Below the pieces are notes generated by a model. The model made no database searches and was not told where the DNA came from. It was given only the letters and a program-made list of their open reading frames with translations. From Bacillus sp. JCM 19058 (lineage in GTDB: Bacteria; Bacillota; Bacilli; Bacillales_H; Bacillaceae_D): 64,000 nucleotides of DNA. Of the stretch, positions 54,699-64,000 are shown one piece after another. The translations under genes and the position numbers were made by a program. The number at the start of each line of letters is the position of its first letter. Position 1 is the stretch's first letter. Where the stretch lies: assembly GCA_001310555.1 (NCBI GenBank), contig BAXO01000018.1, positions 6,412-70,411 of the forward strand, read 5' to 3'.

Positions 54699-54724
54699 CT
54701 TCCCTTTTCGAGCGGAAAGGGAAG
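54699..54724 (+). promoter_or_regulatory. Hairpin between binding protein and permease genes
   Basis: CTTCCCTTT and AAAGGGAAG, perfect 9-bp stem with an 8-nt loop and no T tract. Likely stabilises the upstream mRNA so that the binding protein is made in excess. Confidence 0.55.
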
Positions 54725-54769
54725 AGGGAAGTAAAACGTGAAGGCGGACGAATGATAGGGGGAAACGAA

Positions 54770-55718
54770 ATGGCCAACAATGCCGAAGTATCTACTTCAA
54801 CGATGAAAACTACAAAAAAGAAGCTAACGAAGCTGGAACGGCGTGAAGAAAAATATTTTTGGATGTTTATCTCACCTTGGGTGATCGGCTTTATTTTATT
54901 TATCGGGGGTCCGATTTTAGCTTCGCTTTTTTTTCAGCTTTACGGAGTATTCGATTATGGATGCTCCTGTTTTTATAGGCCTTGATAACTTTATTCACTT
55001 ATTTCAAGATCCTTTGTTTTACAAGTCACTCGGTGTGACGTTCTACTATGCGGCATTGGCAATCCCGTTTACGATGATGGTCGGGCTTGCCTTAGCGTTA
55101 TTGTTAAATGCCAACATAAAAGGACAAGCGTTTTTCCGAACATTCTTTTATGCGCCATCGATTATTTCCGGGGTGTCAGTTGCCTTTTTATGGATGTGGA
55201 TTCTCAATCCACAGTTCGGAATCGTTAACTCGCTCCTGTATCAACTATTTGGGATTGAGGGGCCAGGTTGGTTCACAGATACGGCGACGGTTATTCCGTC
55301 TTTTGTGCTCATGCACTTAACCGCAGTAGGCGGTACGATGATTATTTTCCTCGCCAGTCTTCAGCAGCTGCCAAAGGAGCTCTATGAAGCGGCGGCAATA
55401 GATGGAGCGGGGGTATGGACCCGTTTTCGTCATATTACGATCCCGATGATTTCACCGGTTATATTGTTTAATGCGATTATTGCGCTGATTAGTTCTTTTC
55501 AAATTTTCACGCAGGCCTACGTCATTACAGATGGTGGCCCAGACTGGATGTCGTATTTTTATGTGTACTACTTATTTGAAACAGCCTTTTTCCAATACCG
55601 GATCGGCTATGCTTCGGCTCAAGCATGGGTGCTGTTCGTCATCATATTTGTGCTGACCTTACTCTCCCTGCTCGTTTCTAGGAAGTCTGTTCATTATGAG
55701 TACGATTCTAAACGATGA
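54770..55718 (+). CDS. ABC sugar permease (MalF/MsmF type), frameshifted
   Basis: Six membrane segments and EAA loop ELYEAAAIDGAGVWTRFRHI. Start MANNAEVSTSTMK with GGGGGAAAC upstream. An extra T at 54927-54934 breaks it after the first helix (FFSFTEYSIMDAPVF restored). About 315 residues. Confidence 0.88.
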
Positions 55719-55730
55719 GGTGAGAAAAGG

Positions 55731-56598
55731 ATGAAAAAACTGTTTCAGAAATCGAATTACTCTCCAGGCGAATTGTCAACAGGTGGAAAACTCTTCACGT
55801 ATCTTTTGTTGCTGGCAGGACTTTCTTTTTTTCCTTTTTCCGGTTTTGTGGATGGTGTCAACCTCGTTGAAATCATTGGAGCAAGTTGTGCAGAAGCCTC
55901 TCAGCATTTTGCCGGAAAGCTTAAACTGGAGTAATTATGTTGAGGTGTTTCAAAATCATCCCTTTTCCACTTATTTGTGGAACACCACTTGGTATACGAT
56001 CGTAACTGTGATCGGAACAGTTTTCTTCTCGGCATTCATTGCCTTTGGCTTTGCCAGGTTTCGGGCGAGAGGGAGCACTATACTGTTCGCGCTTGTTCTC
56101 AGTACAATGATGCTGCCCCCTCAGGTGACGATGATTCCACAATACTTGCTGTTTAACTCGATTGGCTGGGTCGATTCCTATTTGCCGCTAACTGTTCCGA
56201 TGATGGCGGGGAGTGCCTTTCTAATTTTTCTATTGCGTCAATTTTATTTAGGGTTGTCAAAGGATCTTGACGAAGCGGTGACGATTGACGGGGGAGGATA
56301 CTTCACTATTTTCTTTCGGATCATTTTGCCTTTGTCAGCTCCTGCGATGGCGACAGCTGGAATTATGGAATTTATGTTCCGCTGGAATGATTTGATAGGC
56401 CCGTTAATTTACTTGAACACGGCTGAGCTTTACCCTCTTTCCCTAGGATTAGCGAACTTTACTGCCGCGTATTCGGCTACACCTTGGCAGCTCCTGATGG
56501 CAGCGTCGGTGATGGCTGTTGTGCCGCCACTCGTCCTGTTTTTCTTTGCACAGAAGTATTTTATCCAAGGTGTTGTCATTTCAGGGACGAAGGGCTAG
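55731..56598 (+). CDS. ABC sugar permease (MalG/MsmG type), frameshifted
   Basis: EAA loop DLDEAVTIDGGGYFTIFFRI and the usual C-terminus FIQGVVISGTKG. GAGGTGAG before the ATG, 12 nt after the first permease. An extra T at 55826-55832 separates the first about 33 residues from the rest (AGLSFFLFPVLWMVSTSLK restored). About 289 residues. Confidence 0.88.
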
Positions 56599-56610
56599 CT
56601 CAGATCAAGA

Positions 56611-56637
56611 ACCCCCTCCGTGCGACAAGAGGGGGGT
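56611..56637 (+). terminator. Hairpin after the ABC operon
   Basis: ACCCCCTC and GAGGGGGGT arms with a 10-nt loop; only a weak T-rich stretch follows. Confidence 0.55.
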
Positions 56638-56680
56638 ACCTTTGCTGTTTTTCAATAGTTTAAGCATGACAACGCGTGAC

Positions 56681-56866
56681 CTATTTGTCACACGTCCGAA
56701 CGCCTCCGACTGCAAAATTCGTTTGTTTCATTTCCTCAATGACAATTGAAACTCGTTCTGCAGGAGCTCCGGTTGTCTCGGCGACAGCGGCGGTTACCTT
56801 TTCCACTAACGCCCGTTTTTGTTCATCTGTTCGACCCTCGAGTAGTTGCACTGTAATGATCGGCAT
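56681..56866 (-). CDS. ywhB: 4-oxalocrotonate tautomerase-like protein (YwhB)
   Basis: Intact, 61 residues. The catalytic amino-terminal Pro follows the start Met (MPIITVQLLEGRTDEQKR), with Arg in GRTDEQKR and the AERVSIVIEEMK strand. Promiscuous tautomerase in B. subtilis. AAGAGG precedes the ATG. Encoded on the opposite strand from ywhD. Confidence 0.92.
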   Translation of the reverse strand: MPIITVQLLEGRTDEQKRALVEKVTAAVAETTGAPAERVSIVIEEMKQTNFAVGGVRTCDK

Positions 56867-57113
56867 AGGAAAACCTCTTTTCTATAAGTATAAGGCTTAT
56901 TATAGCAAAAAAAGCTCGTCATAGGCTGAGCTAATCCCCATTACTTCATATGAGAAGACGTAAAATCGCCTGTTACTATCATTTCATTAAAACAAGGTCA
57001 ACGGAAGAGCGGTTATTTCAGGACAATACTCGGGAGATGCATTGTTTCTTTAACGAGTTATAGTAGAAAAAGGTTTTGTTTACACGCTCTTATTGCAAAA
57101 TTCAGTTGTATGG

Positions 57114-57126
57114 GTGTATAATACAC
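57114..57126 (+). promoter_or_regulatory. PadR operator overlapping the -10 element
   Basis: GTGTATAATACAC is a perfect palindrome about a central A and contains the -10 TATAAT; further ATACAC half-sites follow at 57137-57142. Placement suggests autorepression by the PadR protein encoded downstream. Confidence 0.65.
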
Positions 57127-57162
57127 TAGTGAACAATACACTACAATGAAGGAAGCTGATGT

Positions 57163-57740
57163 ATGTCTTATGTAGAGTGTATGGTATTAGGCCTTTTAAA
57201 AGAAGGTTATCGTTATGGATATGAATTGGACAAGGTTTTGGAAGAACGAAAGATGCGTTACTGGGCAAATATTAGTCGAAAATCAATTTATTTGGCTTTG
57301 CAGAGAATGACGAAGAAGGCTGGGTGGAAGCAAATACACACAAAGAAGGGAACATGCCGGTGCAAACGGTTTATAAGCTAACACCTGAAGGAGAAGAAAG
57401 ATTGGAGTATATGATCACTAATGGCCTCAGTTCGCAAGAATTTATTAAATTTGAATATAGCATCCCGATGGCTTTTATTGAGCGACTTCCTCCTGATAAG
57501 GCTATCGAACAAGTGTTAAAACGCCGTGACTGGCTGAAGCAATTCGTAGAGCAGATCCCTCCTGAGGAGCAGGATCACAAGGTCGAATCTTCTCTTGGAA
57601 AAAGAGCAAATATACGATTGTTGCGGACCCATTATCATTTGGAGATTGAGTGGCTCGATTGGGTCATTTCTGAACTGTCAAAGAAGCAAATTGTACGGGG
57701 GATGAGGGGTGATAGTCGGCCAACCAAAAATTATTTTTAG
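57163..57740 (+). CDS. PadR-family transcriptional regulator, frameshifted
   Basis: Winged-helix N-terminus (VLGLLKEGYRYGYELDKVLE, SIYLALQRM) and PadR C-terminal helices (RLEYMITNGLSSQEF, LLRTHYHLEIEWLDWVISE). One A is lost near 57310 (RMNEEGWVEANTHKEG expected). About 193 residues. Ligand unknown. AGGAAGC precedes the ATG. Confidence 0.85.
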
Positions 57741-58666
57741 TATGATTGAAGGGTTAGAGTATAACAACTTATTAGGGGCGGGAGATCCTAATGTACATAA
57801 AATCGATAACCAATGGTATATGTTTTTTGGAGGATTTCAAAGAAACTTTAAAAACAATTTGTTTAGTGCTCGTTTACCAGAAGGCGAACCTTTAAATAGT
57901 GAAATGAAGTGGGAAATTACTTCCGATCCGAATCATCCTAAAAAAGCTTTACCGCTAATTGAACAGCCGGATAAAAGCGAATGGGATGGCTATGGGCTCC
58001 ATGAGCCGTGCTTGGTTGATGGCTTAAAGAGAAACGACCAGGGGGAGTGGGAGCCTTGCAGCCGCATTTACTATGCTGGGAGAAAGTCTAAAAGCGTACT
58101 CGGAAACGATGCCCCTTTTTCTATCGGTTATTTGGAAAAAAACGACGAGGGGATGGGAACGGCATCCGAATCCAGTTATTACTGGGTCGTCTAGAAACCC
58201 TAATGCTCTTGGGCCAAAAGTGATTTATGGACAAGGGAAGTGGCGTGTCTGGTACCGAGCAAACCCTAAAGAGACCGCAAAAGGGGAAGAACAAAAGGAT
58301 GAAATCTATTATACCGAAAGTGAAGACGGAATCAACAATTGGACCAAACCGACCCTCTTTTTTCAAGGAGCGATGGCTTTGCGCATGCTTATCCATTGAA
58401 AACTCAAGAGTCGTATGAAATGCTTGCAAGCAAAAGTCCAAACCTGTTCGGAGAATCTTTTTATCCCCCACAAAAATTATGGTTGCTCAATTCAAATAAA
58501 CTTAGTGGACAACGTGATAATTGGACGAAAGAGCCGGTGGAAATTATTGAAGCCAATCAAGGCGAGCCTTGGTACGGAGGAGGATTTTTTTGGCTCAAGT
58601 ATATGCGAAGCTGATCGGTTAGAAGAAAAAGGTGTTCGCTACATTTTTTTTCACTGGTATCCATAA
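57709..58666 (+). CDS. GH43-like five-bladed propeller protein, frameshifted
   Basis: Best start is the GTG at 57709, with GGGGGATGAGG upstream and overlapping the padR end; an ATG at 57742 has no ribosome site. LLGAGDPNVHKIDNQWYMFFGG holds the Asp-Pro motif and hydrophobic strand typical of the GH43/62/32/68 propeller fold, later NALGPKVIYGQGKWRVWYRA and GFAHAYPLKT. Three indels: an extra G near 58152, a lost A near 58373 and an extra T at 58585-58591. About 320 residues. Exact family and substrate unsure; could also be a non-catalytic propeller. Confidence 0.65.
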
Positions 58667-59170
58667 GCCTATTAATACGTTCACTTTGTCAATGAGACGA
58701 ATAATGTCGTTTAAAAAAGCCGCCCATACCGGCACCTTTCTATTTCAGTATTGGTTTTTTTAAGTGGAAACAATAGATGAAAAAAATTGGTAAGGATATA
58801 TCCTCTTTTACAATCACAGCGATTGTTTCGAAATGGCTTCTCTTTGGAAACCTAGTTAGTAAAGGGGTGCTCTTGCCTTTTCTTCACCTTTTAGTAGGTA
58901 AGTGTAATGTTCCATTGGGTAAGGTCGAACTCCCATACTTTCGGTTTGTTTATTGTCTTTTTTTTTAGTGTTTTATACGGATTTGCCTACATACAATGAC
59001 AACTTGGGGGAGTTTACCGGAGTTGAACAGCTGATGGAGGGTCGAATTAAAGCTTGGCCAGCCATCTTCACAACTCTTTGACAGCCCTCAAATTGTGTGA
59101 TTTTTACCCGTCTGTGATACACTGATAAAAAAAGACAGTAAGCAAAAGTTTTTCTGAAAGGTGGGTAATC
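58667..59170. other. 504-nt stretch before ywhD
   Basis: Holds only a doubtful small hydrophobic gene at 58777-58999. A TTGACA lies near 59081 with no clear -10. Confidence 0.4.
58777..58999 (+). CDS. Possible small hydrophobic protein, frameshifted
   Basis: MKKIGKDISSFTITAIVSKW, a hydrophobic middle, and after removing one T from the T9 run near 58958-58966 the end FFSVLYGFAYIQ. No strong ribosome site and no family; may be chance or a relic. Confidence 0.25.
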
Positions 59171-59713
59171 ATGGATTTGCTTAACAATGATAACCTGAAA
59201 AAGAAAACGGGGAAAACAAGCGGGTTTAATATATTAAGTAACGACTCTACCGATGGGCATGGAGGCTATGGAGCAGGGGTTCTGAATCTTGATAACGTCA
59301 CTCCTGTGTTCGTCGATCCGGATGAAGGTGAAGCCTTCATCGATATGGGGGCGCTGCACGCCCGTTCCGCTGTGGAAAAACGGGTAAAATTTCTACCGAA
59401 TAAGGAAGAGGTACCGGACGGCAAGTTGTATTGGCTCGTTTGGATCACGGTTCTATTTAAGGATGGGAAACCGTATTATGGCGGTGTAACTGGGTGCGAA
59501 ATGACGGTGAACCGAGGGATTAAACGAGGCTATAAAAGCATGCCCGAGCATGTCAATAACATGGATAAGTCGCTAAAGGGCCATATTTTAGTTAAGCATA
59601 TGGATGAAAAGTCAAGAACAATACTCGGCAACTATTTGAAAGCGTACAACGAGGAGATGTGGACGCATTCTGACAAGCAGCTTCATCAAGAGTTGCTCGG
59701 AGGAAAGCAGTAA
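59171..59713 (+). CDS. ywhD: YwhD-family protein
   Basis: Intact, 180 residues. FNILSNDSTDGHGGYGAGVL, VFVDPDEGEAFIDMGALHAR and DGKLYWLVWITV match the Bacillus YwhD family of unknown function. AAAGGTGGG precedes the ATG. Synteny (ywhB, ywhD, ywhE) fits B. subtilis. Confidence 0.92.
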   Translation: MDLLNNDNLKKKTGKTSGFNILSNDSTDGHGGYGAGVLNLDNVTPVFVDPDEGEAFIDMGALHARSAVEKRVKFLPNKEEVPDGKLYWLVWITVLFKDGKPYYGGVTGCEMTVNRGIKRGYKSMPEHVNNMDKSLKGHILVKHMDEKSRTILGNYLKAYNEEMWTHSDKQLHQELLGGKQ

Positions 59714-59838
59714 TTGGCCATTTGTAAAGAGCAAATTTCGCCTGAGTTTGAACGATTTTTGAACTCTTTCAGCACCTATTGAGCTTTTTAACAAGAGCGA
59801 GTAAACTTGAGAGAGTATAGCATTGTTATACTAGGACA

Positions 59839-59877
59839 CGAAAAAGCGTGAGGGCGTCTGCTCTCACGCTTTTTCAT
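59839..59877. terminator. Bidirectional terminator ywhD/pepF
   Basis: GAAAAAGCGTGAG and CTCACGCTTTTTC stem, T tracts on both strands. Confidence 0.9.
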
Positions 59878-61668
59878 TTAAAGCGAAGCGGCGAATTCCT
59901 CTACGAGTTCAGTAAAATAGGAAAGAGCAGCTTCTGTTGGCTCAGGAGTCGTTAAGTCAACTCCGGTTTTCTTTAGTAATTCGAGCGGATAATCGATGCT
60001 TCCACTTTTTAAGAACTCAAGGTAAGAGGCGTGCACTTCTTCATTACCGCCAAGGATCTCGCGCGCAATTTGGATAGCAGCGGCAAAGCCTGTTGCGTAT
60101 TTATAAACATAAAACGGACGATAAAAATGAGGAATGCGCGACCAGCCGTATTTGACTTCGTCATCAAAGACCAATACATCTCCGTTATATTCTCGAAACA
60201 GCTCTTCGTACATCTTATTAAAGACTTGTGCGTTCAGTGGCTGACCGGCTTCAGCTGCTTCATGAGTTTTCTTTTCAAATTCTCCGAACATGACCTGAGT
60301 GTACAGAGTCCCACGAAACTTATCAATGAAGTGGTTAAGCAAGTATTGTCGCTTTTGCGGCTCGTTTGTAAGCTTAAGTAAATGCTGGATGAGCAAAACT
60401 TCATTTACAGTTGAGGCAACCTCGGCGACAAAGATCGTATATCCGGCCGTGATTTTCGGCTGGTGCAAGCTGGAATAATAACTATGCATCGCGTGCCCCA
60501 TTTCGTGCGCCAGCGTAAACAGGCTGTCGAGATCGTCATGCTGGTTGAGCAGGACGAAGGGGTGAACGCCATACAGTCCCATATTGTAAGCGCCGAACGT
60601 TTCCCTGGCGTTTCCCGAACATCGATATAGCGTTTATCTTTAAAGGTTTGAAGCGTGCTTACATAGTCTTCGCCCAGCGGCGCGAGTGCGGTCAGCATTG
60701 TTTGATAAGCTTCGTCATAAGAAATGTCTTCATTGGCCTCATGAACTAAAGGAACATTCAGATCGTATTGCCGCAGCTCTTCCACACCGAGAACGTCTTT
60801 CCGAATGGAATTGTACTTGTGAAAGGGCTCGATGTATTTTTTTCGTCGTCTCAATTAACTGTTCGTAAACCTCTTTTGGAACCTTGTCAGCGAAGAGCGC
60901 CTTCTCGAGTGCAGATGGATATTCTTTCAATTTAGACAGTAGCACATTGTTTTTGACTGCTGCAGCCAGCGTTGAAGCCAACGAATTGTTTAGCTGAACG
61001 TAGGGCTTGTAATAAGCGCGATATGCCTCTTCCCTCTTGTTGCGATTCTCATCTTTAATGAGCTTGGCATACATGCCTCGTGTAAGCTCTACGATTTCCC
61101 CGTCATCCGTTGTTACATTTCCAAATTGAATATCGGCATTGTTGAGCATATTATACGTCTTACTAGGCGCCGCTAAAGCCTCACCCATTTGCGATATCAG
61201 CTCTTCCCGTTCCTTATCGAGAACGTGCGGTTTATAACGGTACGTTTTAAATAACGCATCTTCAAAGTATTTGAGGCCCTCGGCTTCTGCAAGGTAGTCT
61301 TTCAGTGTGCGTTCATCAAGCGCTAATAAATATGGAGTAAAGAAAGAGGTCGCCGCACTGAGCTGTACTCCTAATTGCGAGGCTTTTTCCGTCAAGGTTT
61401 GCGCTTCACTGTCGCGTGTATCGACATCACTATGAAGCATTGCATACACATACACCTTGCTAAAAATGTATTCGATTTCCTCTTGACGCTTCAAAAAGCT
61501 GTAAAGCGAGCTTCCGTCGGATATCGCCCCGTCAAATCCCTTCAGTTCCTTAATCCCTTCGCTAATTTTCGCAACATCTTCCTCCCATTCTGAAAGCCCG
61601 GGATAAATATCGGTAAAGTCCCATTTTTCCTGAGCAGGAACCTCTGCCCGGCTTGTATACGTAGCCAT
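59878..61668 (-). CDS. pepF: Oligoendopeptidase F, frameshifted
   Basis: M3 metallopeptidase with zinc motif HEMGHAMHSYYSS. Start MATYTSRAEVPAQEKWDFT with AAGGAG 8 nt upstream (61668). Body blocks SFFTPYLLALDERTLKDYL and VFDDEVKYGWSRIPHFYRPF are typical. Extra base in the T7 run at 60837-60843 (KKYIEPFHKYNSIRKDV restored) and one base lost near 60604 (RSGAYNMGLYGVHP restored). About 597 residues. Degrades oligopeptides in the cytoplasm. Confidence 0.92.
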
Positions 61669-62152
61669 CAAATCAACTCCTTAACGTTCATTTTTTTTAC
61701 GTGTGTGGCCAAAAAACGGTCAAGACTTCAATCGTCAGCCTGGGACTGAAGTTTGCTTACAGCGCAGTGACATGTTATTCCAAAGTTTGATTTTAGGATT
61801 TGCCCTTTAGCAAAGCGTAAGTAGGTGCGATTCAGCCAAGGGACAAATTCCTATTAGGTTCCTCTGGAGCTTCAGCTTGCTGTTAACGAAAACAATTAAG
61901 TTTAGCGTCCCACCTGAATTTTAAAACATTCCTTATAATTAATTCTCGAAAGAAGGAGACAATCCTACTAGGTTTTATAAAAAAAGGTGGATTTGGGCAG
62001 AAAAATAAGCAAAAAGCCAACCTTGAAACGGTTGGCTTTTTGCTTAAAGAGATTTTGAATGGCTTGTTACCAACTACCTAAAACTAGTATAAAGCGCCTA
62101 ATTCTTTGCGTCAACTAATTATGTTTACTCTGATAAAAAAAATTTCCTTAGG
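61669..62152. other. 484-nt region between pepF and pbpG
   Basis: No gene seen. It contains the bidirectional hairpin at 62007-62045 and presumably the pepF promoter. Confidence 0.45.
62007..62045. terminator. Strong bidirectional terminator after pbpG
   Basis: AAGCAAAAAGCCAACC and GGTTGGCTTTTTGCTT, perfect 16-bp stem with a 7-nt loop; the leftward pbpG gene ends 108 bp from it. Confidence 0.75.
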
Positions 62153-64000
62153 CTAATGTCTGAACCATTTAAAAAAACGATCAAGGAATCTTTCTTTTTC
62201 GTGGGTTTCTTCTTCGATCATGTCTTCTTCTTCGCTTTCATGCTCCGGGCAGTGACTTGTCGGTTCAGTTCCCACGACAAAGTAAGTCATGCGATCTGTT
62301 GGGCAAGAATCGGTAGCGAGCAGTCCGTTCTCAGGGTTTATCGCAACTCCAACAACGCCTTGCGGTTGTTTAAAGGGCAGTTTTAATTGCCCGGATAAGG
62401 CATCTTCGGTAAATTTCCCCCAAATTTTCTTAGCGACTTGACCCTCGGTACTATGGTTTAATGTATGGTCAGAATCATAACCAACCCAGACGCTAGTTAC
62501 AAGCTGAGGCGTATAGCCTATCATCCAACTGTCGGTTGAAGTCGAACCCGACTTTCCCGCAACCGGCCGTGTGACGAGTTGGGCGATCGAGCCTCCTGTA
62601 ACTGAGGTGTGTGCATTGAGACGCGAATCAAACATCCCTGTCATTAAATCAGTTAAAATAAAGCTCAGTTTTGGATCGAGCGCCTCCTCCAACGCAGGCT
62701 CGCTTTGGTAAAGGAGTTCTCCATCTGGAGCGACTACTTTTTCAATAAATTGCGGTTCAACCTTTTGACCACCATTCGCAAAGGCACTGTATCCCTGTGT
62801 CATTTCCAGCACTGTAACAGGAAGCGTACCAAGGGCGAGCGAAGGCAGCTCTTTGAGTGGGCTTTGGATGCCGACCCGCTTGGCGACCTCTACTAGCTTG
62901 TCAGTTCCAAGGACAAGGTGGGTCTTAACCGCAAAAATATTGTCGGAGAAGGCCATAGCCTGCAATAAAGTAATGAAATCGTCGGCATAATTGTCATTGA
63001 AATTTCGCGGTGAGTAAGTCGAATGTCCATTGTCATAACTAAACGTCGTCGGTTCGCTAAGCAAGGTCGACGCAGCCGTAAAGCCGTTTTCAAGGGCAGC
63101 ATAGTATAAAAATGGCTTGAAGGTTGAGCCTGGTGCGCGCTTGGCTTGGGTGGCACGGTTGTAAGGACTTTCCGAATACTCTTTGCCACCGACCAATGCT
63201 TTGACATTACCTGTTCTCGGCTCCATGGCCACTAAAGCGGTTTGCAAATCGCTGTCCGGCATTTCCTTCGTAACCCATTGCTCGGCTTTTTCCTGCATCG
63301 CTGGATCAAGGGTTGTATGAATACGCAATCCCCCTGCCTCGACTAGTGACTGATCAATACCGATAACCTCAATTAATTGCTGTTCCACAATATCGAGAAA
63401 ATAAGGGCCAACTTCGGCAACTTGATGAGGCTCCTCCAGAGAGAATGTCAATTCTTCATTTAAGGCTCGCTCCGCTTCAGCTGAGGTAATTCGTTCATTT
63501 GTGACCATCGCCTGCAAGACGATTTCCTGTCTTTCCTTTGCGCGTTCATAGTTTGTTAAAGGCGAATAATAGCTCGGCCCTTTTGGCACCCCTGCAAGCA
63601 TACTGGCTTCAGCCAATGATAGCTCGCTTGCCTCCTTCCCAAAAAAATACTGGGAGGCAGCTTCAATCCCGTAAGCCCCATGACCGTAATAAACGGTATT
63701 TAAATATCCTTCGAGAATTTCATCCTTATCGTAATTCATTTCAAGCCGGAGCGAATATAGTAGCTCGTTCCATTTTCGATTCCACGTTTTGTCATGGGTT
63801 AAGTATAAATTTCGAGCATATTGCTGAGTAATCGTACTCGCTCCTTGCACTTTAGCTCCCGAACGGATATTGGCAACGATAGCACCCCCAATGCGTGTCG
63901 GATCAAAGCCAAGATGCTGATAAAAGCGGCGATCCTCAACGGCAATAGTTGCCTCGATTAAGTCAGTTGCGATCTCGTCCAGCCCGACCAAAAGCGCTTT
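62153..64000 (-). CDS. pbpG: Penicillin-binding protein 2D (PbpG/YwhE), 5' partial
   Basis: Class A PBP without the N-terminal anchor, which lies beyond the window. Transglycosylase motifs: EDRRFYQHLGFD (catalytic Glu), GASTITQQYARNLY and KWNELLYSLRLE; transpeptidase motifs: GSTFKPFLYYA (SxxK), SDN and AGKSGSTSTDSW (KSG). The C-terminal tail is acidic (ESEEEDMIEEE) and ends FKWFRH. Synteny after ywhD identifies it as ywhE/pbpG, which in B. subtilis contributes to spore cortex/germ-cell wall synthesis. No frameshift seen in 1.8 kb. Confidence 0.93.
   Translation of the reverse strand, partial: KALLVGLDEIATDLIEATIAVEDRRFYQHLGFDPTRIGGAIVANIRSGAKVQGASTITQQYARNLYLTHDKTWNRKWNELLYSLRLEMNYDKDEILEGYLNTVYYGHGAYGIEAASQYFFGKEASELSLAEASMLAGVPKGPSYYSPLTNYERAKERQEIVLQAMVTNERITSAEAERALNEELTFSLEEPHQVAEVGPYFLDIVEQQLIEVIGIDQSLVEAGGLRIHTTLDPAMQEKAEQWVTKEMPDSDLQTALVAMEPRTGNVKALVGGKEYSESPYNRATQAKRAPGSTFKPFLYYAALENGFTAASTLLSEPTTFSYDNGHSTYSPRNFNDNYADDFITLLQAMAFSDNIFAVKTHLVLGTDKLVEVAKRVGIQSPLKELPSLALGTLPVTVLEMTQGYSAFANGGQKVEPQFIEKVVAPDGELLYQSEPALEEALDPKLSFILTDLMTGMFDSRLNAHTSVTGGSIAQLVTRPVAGKSGSTSTDSWMIGYTPQLVTSVWVGYDSDHTLNHSTEGQVAKKIWGKFTEDALSGQLKLPFKQPQGVVGVAINPENGLLATDSCPTDRMTYFVVGTEPTSHCPEHESEEEDMIEEETHEKERFLDRFFKWFRH

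Overview
The window is chromosome from a low-GC Gram-positive spore former of the family Bacillaceae. Evidence: AGGAGG-type ribosome sites with ATG, GTG and TTG starts, sporulation genes (gerQ, cwlJ), HemQ and LipL, and gene order matching the Bacillus subtilis ywdI-ywdK-ywdL(gerQ)-cwlJ / ywfI(hemQ)-pta-ywfL(lipL) / ywfO-ywgA-ywhB-ywhD-ywhE(pbpG) region. The accessory genes look like those of alkaliphilic Bacillus-type species, but the species cannot be fixed from sequence alone. I saw no rRNA, tRNA, CRISPR array, transposase or phage gene.

The dominant property is that most long genes are split by single-base indels: I reconstruct about 55 in 64 kb. Most are one extra base in an A or T run of six to eight; the rest are mostly one lost base in a short run. 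Housekeeping genes (topB, ung, pta, asnB, cshA, hemQ, pdxK, pepF) are hit like accessory ones. I read this as consensus error in the assembly, not gene decay, so I report each gene as one CDS across its frameshifts. True fossils (a MerR regulator at 11.4-11.6 kb, an sdhA piece at 44.0-44.1 kb) look different: internal loss and no intact flanks.

Layout. 0-6.2 kb: GGDEF/EAL protein (cut by the window start), phospholipase D-like protein, TPR-like protein, RlmI-type rRNA methyltransferase. 6.6-7.5 kb: guanidine-I riboswitch controlling two SMR exporter genes. 7.6-20.7 kb: topB, a VOC protein, a DUF5946-like gene, LD-carboxypeptidase, FAD/Rieske oxidoreductase, MFS transporter, CPBP protease, cshA with a hairpin-rich leader, and a 2-hydroxyacid dehydrogenase. 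21.5-29.7 kb: an inducible cluster with AraC-type response regulator, YesM-type kinase, two LplB/YtcP-type permeases, binding lipoprotein and a PF12831-type FAD oxidoreductase. 29.9-37.7 kb: pdxK, a YjiH-family protein, ung, an AbrB-family membrane protein, then amtB, a DUF294 nucleotidyltransferase and a DnaQ-like exonuclease in tight succession, then ywdI.

38-52.5 kb: GNAT, ywdK, the cwlJ-gerQ spore operon, hemQ, pta, lipL, a dicarboxylate/amino-acid symporter, a 21-nt degenerate tandem repeat, asnB, two VOC proteins (one operonic with a double HxlR regulator), ywfO and ywgA. 53.2-56.6 kb: a sugar ABC operon with a cre-like site, inserted between ywgA and ywhB. 56.7-64 kb: ywhB, a PadR regulator with a palindromic operator, a GH43-like protein, ywhD, pepF and pbpG (cut by the window end). 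Convergent pairs are mostly separated by bidirectional intrinsic terminators.

The two ABC systems lack an ATPase gene nearby, so both presumably use a shared MsmX-type ATPase encoded elsewhere.
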